Assembly: GCA_030765405.1 (NCBI GenBank)
Contig: JAVCCP010000005.1
Span: 1-64,000, forward strand
Source: Candidatus Ancaeobacter aquaticus
GTDB taxonomy: Bacteria; Auribacterota; Ancaeobacteria; Ancaeobacterales; Ancaeobacteraceae
Direction of reading: 5' to 3'
Length of the DNA stretch: 64,000 bases
Under the pieces are notes generated by a model that had not been told where the DNA came from, searched no databases, and worked only from the letters and a program-made list of their open reading frames with translations. This document shows, piece after piece, positions 33,649 to 42,319 of the stretch (positions are counted from its first letter, which is position 1; each line of letters opens with the position of its first letter). Position numbers and translations under genes: made by a program.

Positions 33649-35490
33649 ATGTCAAATCAAAAAAGAAGAAAAAATGTTAGAAATTTAGCGATAATTGCGC
33701 ATGTTGATCATGGGAAAACAACGCTTGTCGACGCGCTCCTTAAATATACGGGTACGTATGAGTTTAAGGAAGGCGAAGCGACTGTCATGGATTCAAATCC
33801 CCTTGAAAAAGAGCGTGGTATCACTATTTTATCTAAAAATGCTTCATTTCAGTTTAAAGGTGTACAGTGCAACATTGTTGATACGCCCGGACACGCTGAT
33901 TTTGGTAGTGAGGTTGAACGTATACTCAAGATGGTTGACGGAGTTCTCCTCCTTGTTGATGCTGTTGAAGGGCCTATGCCGCAGACAAAATTTGTGCTGA
34001 AAAAATCTTTAGAGTTACATTTAAAACCAATTCTTGTCATAAACAAGATCGATCGTCCCAGTGCGCGACCGGACGAAGTAGCTGATATGACCTTTGATCT
34101 TTTTTGTGAGCTCAATGCATCAGATGAACAGCTTGATTTTCCTATTGTCTATGCTTCAGGAAAAGACGGGTATGCGACACTTGATCTTGATGAGCCGTGT
34201 GATTCAGTAAAACCGCTTTTAGAAACAATTCTTCATAGGGTACTTCCACCGATAGCTGATCCTGAACAGCCGTTTCAGATGCTGATAACAATGCTTGACT
34301 ACGATTCATATGTCGGCCGGATAGCGATCGGGCGAATTTTTCATGGTACGATACGTTTGGGAGAACAGGTTTCATTAGTCAAACCTGACGGTAATGTGTC
34401 TCGTGGTAAGGCAACGAAGATCATGAAGTATGTTGGGCTTGCACGTGTAGAGACTGAAGAAGCGATAGCGGGAGATATTATCTCGATTGCTGGAATAGAT
34501 GATGCTGAAGTTGGTGATACTCTTGCTTGTAGCATTAACCCGAAGGCGTTGCCGACAATAAAGATCGATGAACCGACAATATCAATGAATTTTTCACATA
34601 ATACGAGCCCTCTTGCAGGGAGAGATGGAGGAAGATTTCTGACATCTCGCCATATACGTGAACGGCTCGAGCATGAAGCGATGATCAATGTCGGTATTAA
34701 AGTTGAAGAAGTAATGGGTGGGGAACGGTTTAAGGTTTCCGGACGCGGTGAATTGCATCTTGCTATATTGATTGAGACCATGCGCCGTGAAGGATATGAG
34801 ATGGAAGTGTCACGTCCACAGGTTATTTTAAAGAAAGTAGGGGGAAAAACACTTGAACCGGTCGAAGAAGTGGTTGTTGAAGTCGATAGCGAATATCAAG
34901 GGGCAGTGATGCAGACCTTAGGATCGCGTAAAGCTGAAATAAAAGAGCTTAAAACAACTTCGAGCGGTACCAGCCATATGGAGTTTATTATTGCGGCGCG
35001 GGCACTTATCGGTTTTCGCAGTGATTTTCTTATGATGACACGCGGTACGGGTGTTATGTATCAGAATTTCTTTGAGTATCAGCCCTATAAAGGAGATCTT
35101 CCATCACGCCAAACTGGAGTTATGATATCACATACTGTAGGGGGAGCGGTAGCGTATGCTCTGTTTAATCTGCAGGAACGGGGGGAAATATTTATTCATC
35201 ACGGAGATATGATGTATGAAGGAATGATTATCGGTGTGCATAATAAGGGTAGAGATCTTGTGGTGAATGCGATCAAAGGAAAAAAACTGACGAATGTTCG
35301 TGCGGTAGGGACTGATGAAGCTATACAGCTTATACCTCCACGTCAAATGACACTTGAGTTTGCGTTAGAGTTTATAGACGACGATGAATTAGTTGAAATA
35401 ACAGGAAAACATATACGGCTCAGAAAATTATATTTAAATGAGATTGATCGAAAAAGAATGGGTCGTTCGCAAAGAGCAGATAATAAATAA
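33649..35490 (+). CDS. typA: Ribosome-associated GTPase TypA/BipA
   Basis: A 613-residue translational GTPase of full family length. G motifs are intact: AHVDHGKTTL (G1), ERGITI (G2), DTPGHADFG (G3) and NKIDRPSARP (G4). The TypA-specific segments NTSPLAGRDGGRFLTSRHIR and SDFLMMTRGTGVMYQNF are present, with the C-terminal GRDLVVNAIKGKKLTNVRA domain. It binds the ribosome and helps 50S assembly at low temperature or under stress. Likely transcribed with the parvulin gene 15 bases downstream. Confidence 0.98.
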   Translation: MSNQKRRKNVRNLAIIAHVDHGKTTLVDALLKYTGTYEFKEGEATVMDSNPLEKERGITILSKNASFQFKGVQCNIVDTPGHADFGSEVERILKMVDGVLLLVDAVEGPMPQTKFVLKKSLELHLKPILVINKIDRPSARPDEVADMTFDLFCELNASDEQLDFPIVYASGKDGYATLDLDEPCDSVKPLLETILHRVLPPIADPEQPFQMLITMLDYDSYVGRIAIGRIFHGTIRLGEQVSLVKPDGNVSRGKATKIMKYVGLARVETEEAIAGDIISIAGIDDAEVGDTLACSINPKALPTIKIDEPTISMNFSHNTSPLAGRDGGRFLTSRHIRERLEHEAMINVGIKVEEVMGGERFKVSGRGELHLAILIETMRREGYEMEVSRPQVILKKVGGKTLEPVEEVVVEVDSEYQGAVMQTLGSRKAEIKELKTTSSGTSHMEFIIAARALIGFRSDFLMMTRGTGVMYQNFFEYQPYKGDLPSRQTGVMISHTVGGAVAYALFNLQERGEIFIHHGDMMYEGMIIGVHNKGRDLVVNAIKGKKLTNVRAVGTDEAIQLIPPRQMTLEFALEFIDDDELVEITGKHIRLRKLYLNEIDRKRMGRSQRADNK

Positions 35491-35505
35491 TGATGGGAGG
35501 AATAT

Positions 35506-35787
35506 ATGGTAACAGCAAAAGCACGACATATTTTAGTTAAGAATGAAGAAGAGTGTAGCAATATAAAAAACGAGATTTTAAGTGGATCTGATTTTGCTGA
35601 AATGGCGCGTAAACATTCACAGTGTCCATCAGGGCAAAAAGGTGGAGATCTCGGAGAATTTTCACCAGGTCAGATGGTGAGGCAGTTTGATGAAGTGGTG
35701 TTTTCTGAAGACGTTGATAAAGTGCACGGTCCGATAAAAACACAGTTCGGGTATCATCTTATTGAAATTACAGAGAGAAACGAATAG
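35506..35787 (+). CDS. Parvulin-type peptidyl-prolyl isomerase (cytoplasmic)
   Basis: A 93-residue single-domain parvulin: KARHILVKNEEECSNIK, GSDFAEMARKHSQCPSGQKG, GDLGEFSPGQMVRQFDEVVF and GPIKTQFGYHLIEITER cover the whole fold. No signal peptide, so it acts in the cytoplasm, similar to PpiC. GGGAGG is upstream of ATG. The stop codon overlaps the beginning of a structured repeat, and a close paralogue follows, so gene plus repeat were duplicated in tandem. Confidence 0.95.
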   Translation: MVTAKARHILVKNEEECSNIKNEILSGSDFAEMARKHSQCPSGQKGGDLGEFSPGQMVRQFDEVVFSEDVDKVHGPIKTQFGYHLIEITERNE

Positions 35788-35943
35788 TGAGACTGGTGAA
35801 GTCGCAAGTAAAACTATGCGAATTCACCATAGTCGCCCTTAGGAAACTATGTAAAGTTTCCAAGGATTTGGTCCCCGAAGGGGAAACTATCCCCCCTGTT
35901 TTACGATTTTGGAGGCGAAGTCCGAGAAAATCTAGGGGGGGGG
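35787..35943 (+). repeat. Dispersed structured element, copy A
   Basis: A 157-base element starting GTGAGACTGG. Predicted helices, in order: GGTGAA...TTCACC enclosing TCGCA...TGCGA; CCTTAGGAAACT/AGTTTCCAAGG; CCCC-GAA-GGGG; and a long closing stem CCCCCCT...AGGGGGG enclosing GATTTT...AAAATC. Copies B-E lie at 36316-36426, 58672-58817, 58893-58965 and 63796-63899 (minus). Compared with copy C, stem 1 keeps pairing with changed bases (GGAAAA/TTTTCC), which argues for a functional hairpin in RNA or single-stranded DNA. Confidence 0.8.
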
Positions 35944-35962
35944 TACATTGAAAGAAACATAT

Positions 35963-36316
35963 ATGAAAAACAGTATTATTAAAGCAGCAGTGGTTTTTCT
36001 GGTTATTGTTGGCATGCAAGCATCTGTTGCTTTTGCGACAACTGCAAAGGCACGACACATTTTGGTTAAGAGTAGATATGAGTGCGAAAATATAAAAAAC
36101 AATATTTTAAACGGAGCTGATTTTGCTGAAATGGCGCGTATGTATTCAACGTGTCCTTCAGGACGAAAAGGCGGAGACCTCGGAGAATTTTCACCTGGGC
36201 AGATGGTAAGAGAATTTGATGAAGTGGTATTTACTGAAGATATAGGAAAAGTACACGGTCCGGTTAGAACACAGTTTGGCTTCCATCTTATTGAAATTAC
36301 TGAGAGATCAGAATAG
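35963..36316 (+). CDS. Exported parvulin-type peptidyl-prolyl isomerase
   Basis: A 117-residue paralogue of the preceding parvulin with an added signal peptide (MKNSIIKAAVVFLVIVGMQA, cleavage near SVAFA), so it should act outside the cytoplasm in protein folding. The catalytic domain (KARHILVKSRYECENIK, FAEMARMYSTCPSGRKG, LGEFSPGQMVREFDEVVF) is nearly the same as its neighbour. ATG 35963 gives a classical signal peptide; a TTG at 35948 in the same frame has a G-rich run upstream and is the alternative. Confidence 0.9.
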   Translation: MKNSIIKAAVVFLVIVGMQASVAFATTAKARHILVKSRYECENIKNNILNGADFAEMARMYSTCPSGRKGGDLGEFSPGQMVREFDEVVFTEDIGKVHGPVRTQFGFHLIEITERSE

Positions 36317-36426
36317 TGAGACTGATAAAGTCGCAAGTAAAACTATGCGAAGTTACTATAGACGAATTATCCCCCTGCTATACACTGAGACTGTAAAACT
36401 CACAGGCTGAGTCCGAGAAATCTAGT
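36316..36426 (+). repeat. Dispersed structured element, copy B (internally deleted)
   Basis: Begins GTGAGACTGATAAAGTCGCA like copy A and ends GAGTCCGAGAAATCTAG, but the two middle hairpins are missing and a GAGACTGTAAAACTC hairpin is present instead. Same position relative to the second parvulin as copy A has to the first. Confidence 0.7.
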
Positions 36427-36450
36427 GGAATTGAAGATCTAGGAATAAGC

Positions 36451-37530
36451 ATGGCAATTGTAGTACATGAAGAGCGCCAATTAAGTATTTTTGAAAAATA
36501 TCTAACTCTGTGGGTGATAGTGTGTATTGGGTTAGGTATTGGGCTCGGAAAGTTCTTTCCTGGAGCCGCAGTTTCATTAGATGCTCTGTCCTTTTATAAG
36601 GTATCGATACCAATTGCAATATGTCTTTTCTTTATGATGTATCCAATCATGGTAAAGATTGATTTTGGCGAAGTTATCAAAGCAGGAAAAACTCCCAAGC
36701 CGGTAATGCTCACTTTATTTATTAACTGGTTAGTTAAGCCGTTTAGCATGTTTTTCATAGCTACTCTATTTCTGGGTGTGCTTTTTAAGAAGTTTTTGCC
36801 GGGGACAGAGATTGTAAAGGGTGGTGCGGATGTAGAGCTCTATAGATCATATATTTCCGGTTGTATACTGCTCGGTATTGCGCCGTGCACTGCAATGGTG
36901 CTCATATGGGGGCACTTATCAAAAGGAAATGACGGGCATACGCTTGTTATGGTGGCAATAAATTCTCTTGCAATGCTTTTTCTGTATGCTCCTTTAGGCG
37001 GGTGGCTATTAGGGGTTAATAAAATGCCGATACCATGGCAGACCATTTTACTATCTGTTGTTATTTATGTCGGACTGCCGCTTTTAATGGGATATTATTC
37101 TAGAAGATGGATTATTGCTCATAAAGGATTTAAATGGTTTGAAGAAAAGTTTATTCATTATCTTACCCCTGTATCGATAGGGGCACTACTCGTTACGCTT
37201 GTTCTTCTCTTTTCACTTAAAGGAGAATTGATTATTGTCCAACCACAGGTCATATTTATAATTGCCATACCGCTTTTTATCCAGACATGCTTTATTTTTA
37301 TTATTACCTATGCGCTTGCACGATGGTTAAAACTGCCATACAGAGATGCGGCACCATCAGCGCTTATCGGTGCAAGCAATCACTTCGAGGTAGCAATAGC
37401 TACTGCAGCAATGCTTTTCGGATTATCTTCGGGAGCGTCACTTGCGACGGTTGTTGGAGTATTAATTGAAGTACCGGTAATGCTTATGTTGGTAAGGGTA
37501 TGTTTGAAAACAAGAAAAGCATTCCAATAA
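36451..37530 (+). CDS. acr3: ACR3-family arsenite efflux pump
   Basis: A 359-residue transporter with about ten TM helices. [20 protein letters not shown] near the N-terminus is an ACR3 signature. The essential Cys of TM4 is in [13 protein letters not shown] and the essential Glu of TM9 in [13 protein letters not shown]. It exports arsenite (and possibly antimonite) using the proton motive force. No ArsR or arsenate reductase gene is adjacent, so regulation is not apparent. Confidence 0.95.
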   Translation: MAIVVHEERQLSIFEKYLTLWVIVCIGLGIGLGKFFPGAAVSLDALSFYKVSIPIAICLFFMMYPIMVKIDFGEVIKAGKTPKPVMLTLFINWLVKPFSMFFIATLFLGVLFKKFLPGTEIVKGGADVELYRSYISGCILLGIAPCTAMVLIWGHLSKGNDGHTLVMVAINSLAMLFLYAPLGGWLLGVNKMPIPWQTILLSVVIYVGLPLLMGYYSRRWIIAHKGFKWFEEKFIHYLTPVSIGALLVTLVLLFSLKGELIIVQPQVIFIIAIPLFIQTCFIFIITYALARWLKLPYRDAAPSALIGASNHFEVAIATAAMLFGLSSGASLATVVGVLIEVPVMLMLVRVCLKTRKAFQ

Positions 37531-37635
37531 AACTAATAATCTCCACTTTATTGTTTTAGTACTCTGTAGTAGAATATCGAAAAGTGTTTTTCTGACGTTG
37601 CTATGTATTTTAATAGTATAGTATGGAACATATCT

Positions 37636-38022
37636 ATGGATAAGCTTATCTACATTGCACTTGGTGGAGCGGTCGGTTCAGTTCTGCGGTATCTTGTCTC
37701 CGGAATATTCTACAGATATTCAAATGGTGTTTTCCCTTTAGGAACATTGGGTGTTAATCTTATAGGATCACTTTGTATTGGTGTTCTGTGGGGATTTTTT
37801 GAATCGGTGACAGTTTCAGTCAATGTGCGAAGCTTTCTCATGATCGGTCTTCTTGGGGCATTTACAACATTTTCTACATTTACCTTAGAGAATTTTCATT
37901 TGTTACGTGACGGTGAAATGAAAGTAACATTAATAAATATTCTTGTAAGTAATGTTCTTGGGATTATAGTTGTGTTTGCAGGTTATTTTTTTATTCGCAG
38001 TATTCTAAGTTTTGTAAAATAG
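37636..38022 (+). CDS. crcB: Fluoride channel CrcB/Fluc
   Basis: A 128-residue membrane protein of typical length with four TM helices: GGAVGSVLRYLVSG, FPLGTLGVNLIGSLCIG and GLLGAFTTFSTFTLEN are diagnostic (the central FTTFSTF holds the Phe box and Na site). The dimer exports fluoride. ATG 37636 was chosen over an upstream ATG at 37603 because it begins where family members do. I found no fluoride riboswitch upstream. Confidence 0.95.
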   Translation: MDKLIYIALGGAVGSVLRYLVSGIFYRYSNGVFPLGTLGVNLIGSLCIGVLWGFFESVTVSVNVRSFLMIGLLGAFTTFSTFTLENFHLLRDGEMKVTLINILVSNVLGIIVVFAGYFFIRSILSFVK

Positions 38023-38034
38023 AGAGGTGATTAT

Positions 38035-38367
38035 ATGAAACTACCGGAAGAAGGAACGCTACTAAGGATTTTTATTGGTGAAAATGATAAGTATCACGGA
38101 AAACCGCTTTATGAACAAATCGTGTTAAAGGCACGGGAATTAAAGCTTGCGGGTGCAACAGTAACACGAGGTATAATGGGTTTTGGCGTGGATAGTCATA
38201 TGCACTCTGCGAAACTTCTCAGGTTATCAGAAGATATGCCGATCATAATCGAGATAATTGATATTGAAGATAATCTCAAGAAGCTTATTCTTTTTCTTGA
38301 TGACGTTGTGTTTGAAGGATTAGTTACAATAGAAAAAGTAAAAATAATAAAATACCGCAATAGTTGA
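38035..38367 (+). CDS. DUF190 protein
   Basis: A 110-residue protein of the DUF190 family, a ferredoxin-like/PII-like fold often encoded next to crcB. LRIFIGENDKYHGKPLYEQI, LAGATVTRGIMGFGVDSHMH and LPIIIEIIDIEDNLKKL-type segments are present. Believed to modulate fluoride export, though biochemistry is lacking. It starts 12 bases after crcB with GAGGTGA upstream. Confidence 0.93.
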   Translation: MKLPEEGTLLRIFIGENDKYHGKPLYEQIVLKARELKLAGATVTRGIMGFGVDSHMHSAKLLRLSEDMPIIIEIIDIEDNLKKLILFLDDVVFEGLVTIEKVKIIKYRNS

Positions 38368-38433
38368 TAGAATAGGTGAGTTTGCGGCTAAGGAAAAGGT
38401 CGGCACAGTGAGGAAAGGTTTGGGTGAAGATAC

Positions 38434-39402
38434 ATGAACAAGCGGCTCATATATAGAATAGCAATGCTTTTTATTGCGCTTGGTTTGCTAGAACTTGGCA
38501 ATGAAGTGTTTGATATTCCTCATTATCTTTTCGGTTTTTCCGTAACGCCCGTTAACTGGCCGGAACTTTTCCTTGAAATTGCTTTAGCCGGATGTATCGG
38601 TATCTACGTAATGTATATGCTTAACTTTAACATTACTAAACGTATGATCATTGAAAAAGAGAGAGAAGCATTAATTGAGCAGTTGCAGGATGCAAACAAG
38701 CGGTTAGAGAAGCTTGATAAAGTAAAGACACAGTTTGTTGCAAATGTATCGCATGAGTTTATTAATCCTCTTACCGCGATGAGAATGTCTCTGGAATATT
38801 TTATGATGGATTCTACCGATCATATTACCAAGGATGAGAAACATACGATAGAGCTTGGTAAAAAATCAATTGATCGCTTGCTTCGATTGGTGGAGGATTT
38901 ATTGGATGTATCAAAAATAGAGTCCGGTAAAGCAGTTTTGCGGAAAGAGACTATTGATGTAAAAGAACTGCTGGATGATATACTGTCTTTGTATAAAAAC
39001 ACCATGGCTCAAAAAGAATTAATACTCAATGTTGATATGCAAGATGATATTGGGAAAGTATGTGCTGACAGGGATAAACTCACAGAAATAATTATCAATA
39101 TTTTTACGAACGCAATCAAATATACTCCTTGTGACGGCACTATAAAAATCAAGGCCAGTGGCAGTAAAGATGAGCTAAAATTTGAGATAAGTGATACGGG
39201 GCCCGGCATTCCTAAAGAATATTACGATAAGATATTTGATAAATATGAGCGGATCATTAAAGATAATCAGGAAGGAACGGGATTAGGTCTTCCAATAGCA
39301 AAAGATCTTGTAGAACTCCACAGTGGGAAGCTATGGGTTTCAAGTGAAATGGGAAAAGGAACGACATTTACCTTTACTCTCCCCCGAGCCCTAAAAGCTT
39401 AG
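38434..39402 (+). CDS. Membrane sensor histidine kinase
   Basis: A 322-residue HisKA/HATPase_c kinase. Two TM helices (about 9-27 and 45-68) precede a short coiled coil. The H-box is FVANVSHEFINPLTAMR (phospho-His in SHEF), the N-box NIFTNAIKYTP, G1 DTGPGIPKEYYD, and G2 GTGLGLPIAKDLV. There is no PAS or HAMP domain and only a short external loop, so the signal may be sensed in the membrane. No response regulator is adjacent. Confidence 0.93.
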   Translation: MNKRLIYRIAMLFIALGLLELGNEVFDIPHYLFGFSVTPVNWPELFLEIALAGCIGIYVMYMLNFNITKRMIIEKEREALIEQLQDANKRLEKLDKVKTQFVANVSHEFINPLTAMRMSLEYFMMDSTDHITKDEKHTIELGKKSIDRLLRLVEDLLDVSKIESGKAVLRKETIDVKELLDDILSLYKNTMAQKELILNVDMQDDIGKVCADRDKLTEIIINIFTNAIKYTPCDGTIKIKASGSKDELKFEISDTGPGIPKEYYDKIFDKYERIIKDNQEGTGLGLPIAKDLVELHSGKLWVSSEMGKGTTFTFTLPRALKA

Positions 39403-39452
39403 CGCACGTAGTATAGTTTTTATTATTTTATAGCTTAAATGGAGGAGATATT

Positions 39453-40061
39453 ATGCGAAAAAAAATTGTGGCAATAATAGGTAGTTACCGGAAGGATGGC
39501 ATTACAGATCAGATCGTTAATAATGTCATGCAGGCAGCTGACCAAAATGGAGTTGAAGCGAAGAAAATACACCTGATAGATCGGCACCTTGAGTATTGCA
39601 GGAATTGCAGAACATGCACACAGGCTGAAGCAGAGAACGAACGAGGCAGATGCATCATTGATGACGATTTAAACGAAATATGCGATGAGATAGATAGCGC
39701 AGACAGCGTTATTTTTGCATCGCCGGTTAATTTTTCCACTGTTACCGCACTTATGAAACAATGTATTGAAAGATTGATAGGATATACATACTGGCCGTGG
39801 GGCGCGGCAATACCGAAAAGCAGGATAAAGAAAAAATATAAAAAGTCTTTAATTATCACTTCAAGCTCGTGTCCGTCATTTCTTGCAAAGATACTTATGC
39901 CAAATGCCCCCTATTTACTTAAAGAAGCGGCAAAGATGGTGGGTTCAAAAACTGTTAAATCACTGTATTTTGGTAAGGTGTGCGCTACTTCCGATCAGAA
40001 ATTAACTGATAGACAAGTTAAAAAAGCTGTGTCTCTTGGCTCATGGCTTATAAGGGACTGA
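39453..40061 (+). CDS. NADPH-dependent FMN reductase / iron-sulfur flavoprotein-like
   Basis: A 202-residue flavodoxin-fold protein. AIIGSYRKDGITDQIVNNVM is the FMN phosphate loop and DSVIFASPVNFSTVTALMKQ the second FMN contact. ECRNCRTC-like spacing in LEYCRNCRTCTQAE plus RCIIDDD resembles the Cys motif of archaeal iron-sulfur flavoproteins (ISF), suggesting a cluster next to the FMN. Role: electron transfer, partner unknown. GGAGGAG upstream of ATG. Confidence 0.85.
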   Translation: MRKKIVAIIGSYRKDGITDQIVNNVMQAADQNGVEAKKIHLIDRHLEYCRNCRTCTQAEAENERGRCIIDDDLNEICDEIDSADSVIFASPVNFSTVTALMKQCIERLIGYTYWPWGAAIPKSRIKKKYKKSLIITSSSCPSFLAKILMPNAPYLLKEAAKMVGSKTVKSLYFGKVCATSDQKLTDRQVKKAVSLGSWLIRD

Positions 40062-40319
40062 GAAATAATAATATGACAAATTTGGAGGCTCAGATTTGAG
40101 CCGTATGCAAGGCGCGTCGACGCTGGCGTGCCCTTCTGCGGCACGTCAAGGAGGAGTAACGAAGCAGACGGCCAACGATGTGCCTCCCCGAAGGGGCTGG
40201 CCGCTTTTGGGCTGCAACTGCGTCACTCATCGTTTGCGTATCGCAGGGGATACGCGGCGCTCTTCGTTCCTTGTTTCGCTCCAAAATCGACTCAGCCAAG
40301 TTGGTCATATTATTACTTC
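40062..40319. repeat. GC-rich 258-base element bounded by inverted repeats
   Basis: The left end (GAAATAATAATATGACAAAT, from 40062) and the reverse complement of the right end (GAAGTAATAATATGACCAAC, ending 40319) match at 21 of the first 24 bases. The interior is much richer in GC than its surroundings and highly self-complementary: GGCTCA/TGAGCC (40086-40102), CGTGCC/GGCACG, CCCCGAAGGGG, GCGTAT/ATACGC, and a longer-range ACGATG/CATCGT pairing. The open frames across it on both strands look like chance products of the composition. It could be a MITE-like element or a structured RNA; no transposase is nearby. Confidence 0.65.
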
Positions 40320-40359
40320 TAAGTCCCATAGGATTAGTTTTCTTACATGAAAGAAATAT

Positions 40360-40788
40360 ATGATAAAAGGTTTTAGGCATGTATGCCTTGTTGTTAAGGA
40401 CATTGACCGGTCGATAGAATTTTATACAAAAAGACTCGGTTTTTCCTTGTGTAAGAAAGTTACCGTTAGCGGGCTTTATCCAGATTATCTTTTCCAAAGA
40501 AAAAAAGTAAGATTAACGTACGCTAAGTTGCACTCTCCGGAGCAGTCCAAAAAAAGTGAGCCTATGTTTGAGCTGCATTATTGGCATAATCCAAGATTTA
40601 GGCCGAGAGTGACATATGATCATATTGCGCTTACCAGCTCTGATCTTGATAATGAATATAAACGTCTTAAAAAGTGTGGCCTTACATTTATATCAAAACC
40701 AAAGAAAGCTCCGCATGGCGGAACAAAAGTATGTTTTGGGTATGATCCCGACGGACATTTGATTGAGTTTATGGAAGATATAAAGTAG
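40360..40788 (+). CDS. VOC/glyoxalase-fold protein
   Basis: A 142-residue vicinal-oxygen-chelate protein: HVCLVVKDIDRSIEFYTKRL starts the first beta-alpha-beta-beta-beta unit and DHIALTSSDLDNEYKRLKKC the second, with FGYDPDGHLIEFMED at the end. Metal ligands H, H and E are in the expected places. The family includes glyoxalase I, dioxygenases and resistance proteins; the substrate is unknown. Confidence 0.88.
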   Translation: MIKGFRHVCLVVKDIDRSIEFYTKRLGFSLCKKVTVSGLYPDYLFQRKKVRLTYAKLHSPEQSKKSEPMFELHYWHNPRFRPRVTYDHIALTSSDLDNEYKRLKKCGLTFISKPKKAPHGGTKVCFGYDPDGHLIEFMEDIK

Positions 40789-40865
40789 AATACGTGCATA
40801 TATTGTTGTAGTATTATTTCTCACATATGTTTAGAAAATAAACTATATAAAAATAGGTAGTTACC

Positions 40866-42287
40866 ATGAAGAAAACAGTTTGTTATATTTTTATAGTTTT
40901 AAGTGTTACTATAGTTATCCAGTCTTGTGTATGGGGTGCAGAAAAATACTCTATTGGTAAAACAGATACGATACTAATAAAAAGTGATGTGCATTTTCCT
41001 GATGCACCGAGAATTTCTCATGAAGGTCCTCTTACGATCAATGATGCTCTAAAGATTGCTCTGCAGCATAATCCGAACATCAATAAGATGATACATGCAG
41101 TACAGCAATCAGTGTATATCCACTCGGCATCAACGAAAGAACGGCTACCGGTTGTAAGTACTGACTACAATTTTACCTGGTTTCAGAAGGGGCTTGATGG
41201 AGATTTTGATGGAGTAACCACTCCAATAGCATATACCACATCTTTTATGTGGGGCGCGCATGTGAAAATGCCTATCTATACCGGCGGTGCGCTTGCTTAT
41301 AAAGAGAGTATCGCAAAATTCGGGATTGATGTTACGAGAATGAGGTTTTATGAAGCGAAAGCCGATCTCATACAAGAAGTCATTATTAATTATTTCAATG
41401 TGCTTAAATTACAGAATTATGTGAAAGTTGTTGCAGAAAACGTTGAGCGATTTACGCAGCATGAAGATATGACAAGAAAATACTTCAAGGTAGGTGTTGT
41501 TGGAAAGAACAACCTTTTGGAAGTGCAGGCCAAGAGAGCAAATGTTCAGCAGGATTTGATTGTTGCAGAAAAAGATCTTGTTCTCGCTAATGCCGCATTA
41601 AAAGTTAGTATGGGAATTAACATAGATTCAAAGTTTGAGCTTGAAGATATTACCACATATAAAGAACCGGACTTTTCTATTGATGAATATTATGAAGAGG
41701 CGAAAACACATAATCCGTCTCTAGTTGCTTTTACGTTCTTAAAAAAACGTGCAGAAAAAGCAATGGAGCTTGCCAAAACTCCTACCCGCCCAAAGGTAAA
41801 CGCCGGATTAAGTTATTATCGACATGGAAGAACAGTTGCTTTAAAAGGAGATGATTTTTTCACCAACAATATATTGATGGGAACAGTTATATTTAAATGG
41901 GATATTTTTGACTGGTTTAAGGCTCGTGATCATGTGATGGCAAATAAGGAGGAAATCGAGCAATTGATCGAAAATCAAAAAATTATCGGCCAAAAAATAT
42001 TTCTTGATATAAGGCAAGCGCATCTTAATATGCTTGCGGCAAAAAATAAGTTTTCGGTAGCTGAAAAGGGTATAGAATATGCGGAAGAAAATTATCGTAT
42101 TACCAGTTTGCGGTATGAGGAACGTGTTGCGAGATCTACGGAGGTTAATGATGCGCTCGTGTTAGTTCGTAAGTCGAATTTTAATTATTATAAAGCGTTT
42201 TTTGAATATAATGTTGCATTAGCAAAGCTTGAACGGGCGACAGGTTCATCTATACATATGGACCTTTCTATAAAAGATAAGAAATAA
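40866..42287 (+). CDS. TolC-family outer-membrane efflux protein
   Basis: A 473-residue outer-membrane factor with signal peptide (residues 1-25, VTIVIQSCVWGAE). GPLTINDALKIALQHNPNIN and the duplicated helix pairs (NLLEVQAKRANVQQDLI, STEVNDALVLVRKSNFNYY) are characteristic of the TolC trimer that forms the outer-membrane and periplasmic tunnel. First gene of a five-gene export operon (40866-47507). Confidence 0.93.
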   Translation: MKKTVCYIFIVLSVTIVIQSCVWGAEKYSIGKTDTILIKSDVHFPDAPRISHEGPLTINDALKIALQHNPNINKMIHAVQQSVYIHSASTKERLPVVSTDYNFTWFQKGLDGDFDGVTTPIAYTTSFMWGAHVKMPIYTGGALAYKESIAKFGIDVTRMRFYEAKADLIQEVIINYFNVLKLQNYVKVVAENVERFTQHEDMTRKYFKVGVVGKNNLLEVQAKRANVQQDLIVAEKDLVLANAALKVSMGINIDSKFELEDITTYKEPDFSIDEYYEEAKTHNPSLVAFTFLKKRAEKAMELAKTPTRPKVNAGLSYYRHGRTVALKGDDFFTNNILMGTVIFKWDIFDWFKARDHVMANKEEIEQLIENQKIIGQKIFLDIRQAHLNMLAAKNKFSVAEKGIEYAEENYRITSLRYEERVARSTEVNDALVLVRKSNFNYYKAFFEYNVALAKLERATGSSIHMDLSIKDKK

Positions 42288-42319
42288 TGTTGATAAGATA
42301 TATAAGAAAGAGGTAAGTG

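Noticed and set aside
35787-35943. Integron attC site for the element after the parvulin genes
   Set aside because: No RYYYAAC/GTTRRRY core sites and no integrase; copies also occur away from cassette-like gene ends.
37531-37635. Fluoride riboswitch upstream of crcB
   Set aside because: The conserved riboswitch core and pseudoknot sequences are not present.
40090-40497. Minus-strand frame, and overlapping forward frames, across the inverted-repeat element
   Set aside because: They arise from the GC-rich structured element and have low-complexity Arg-rich translations.
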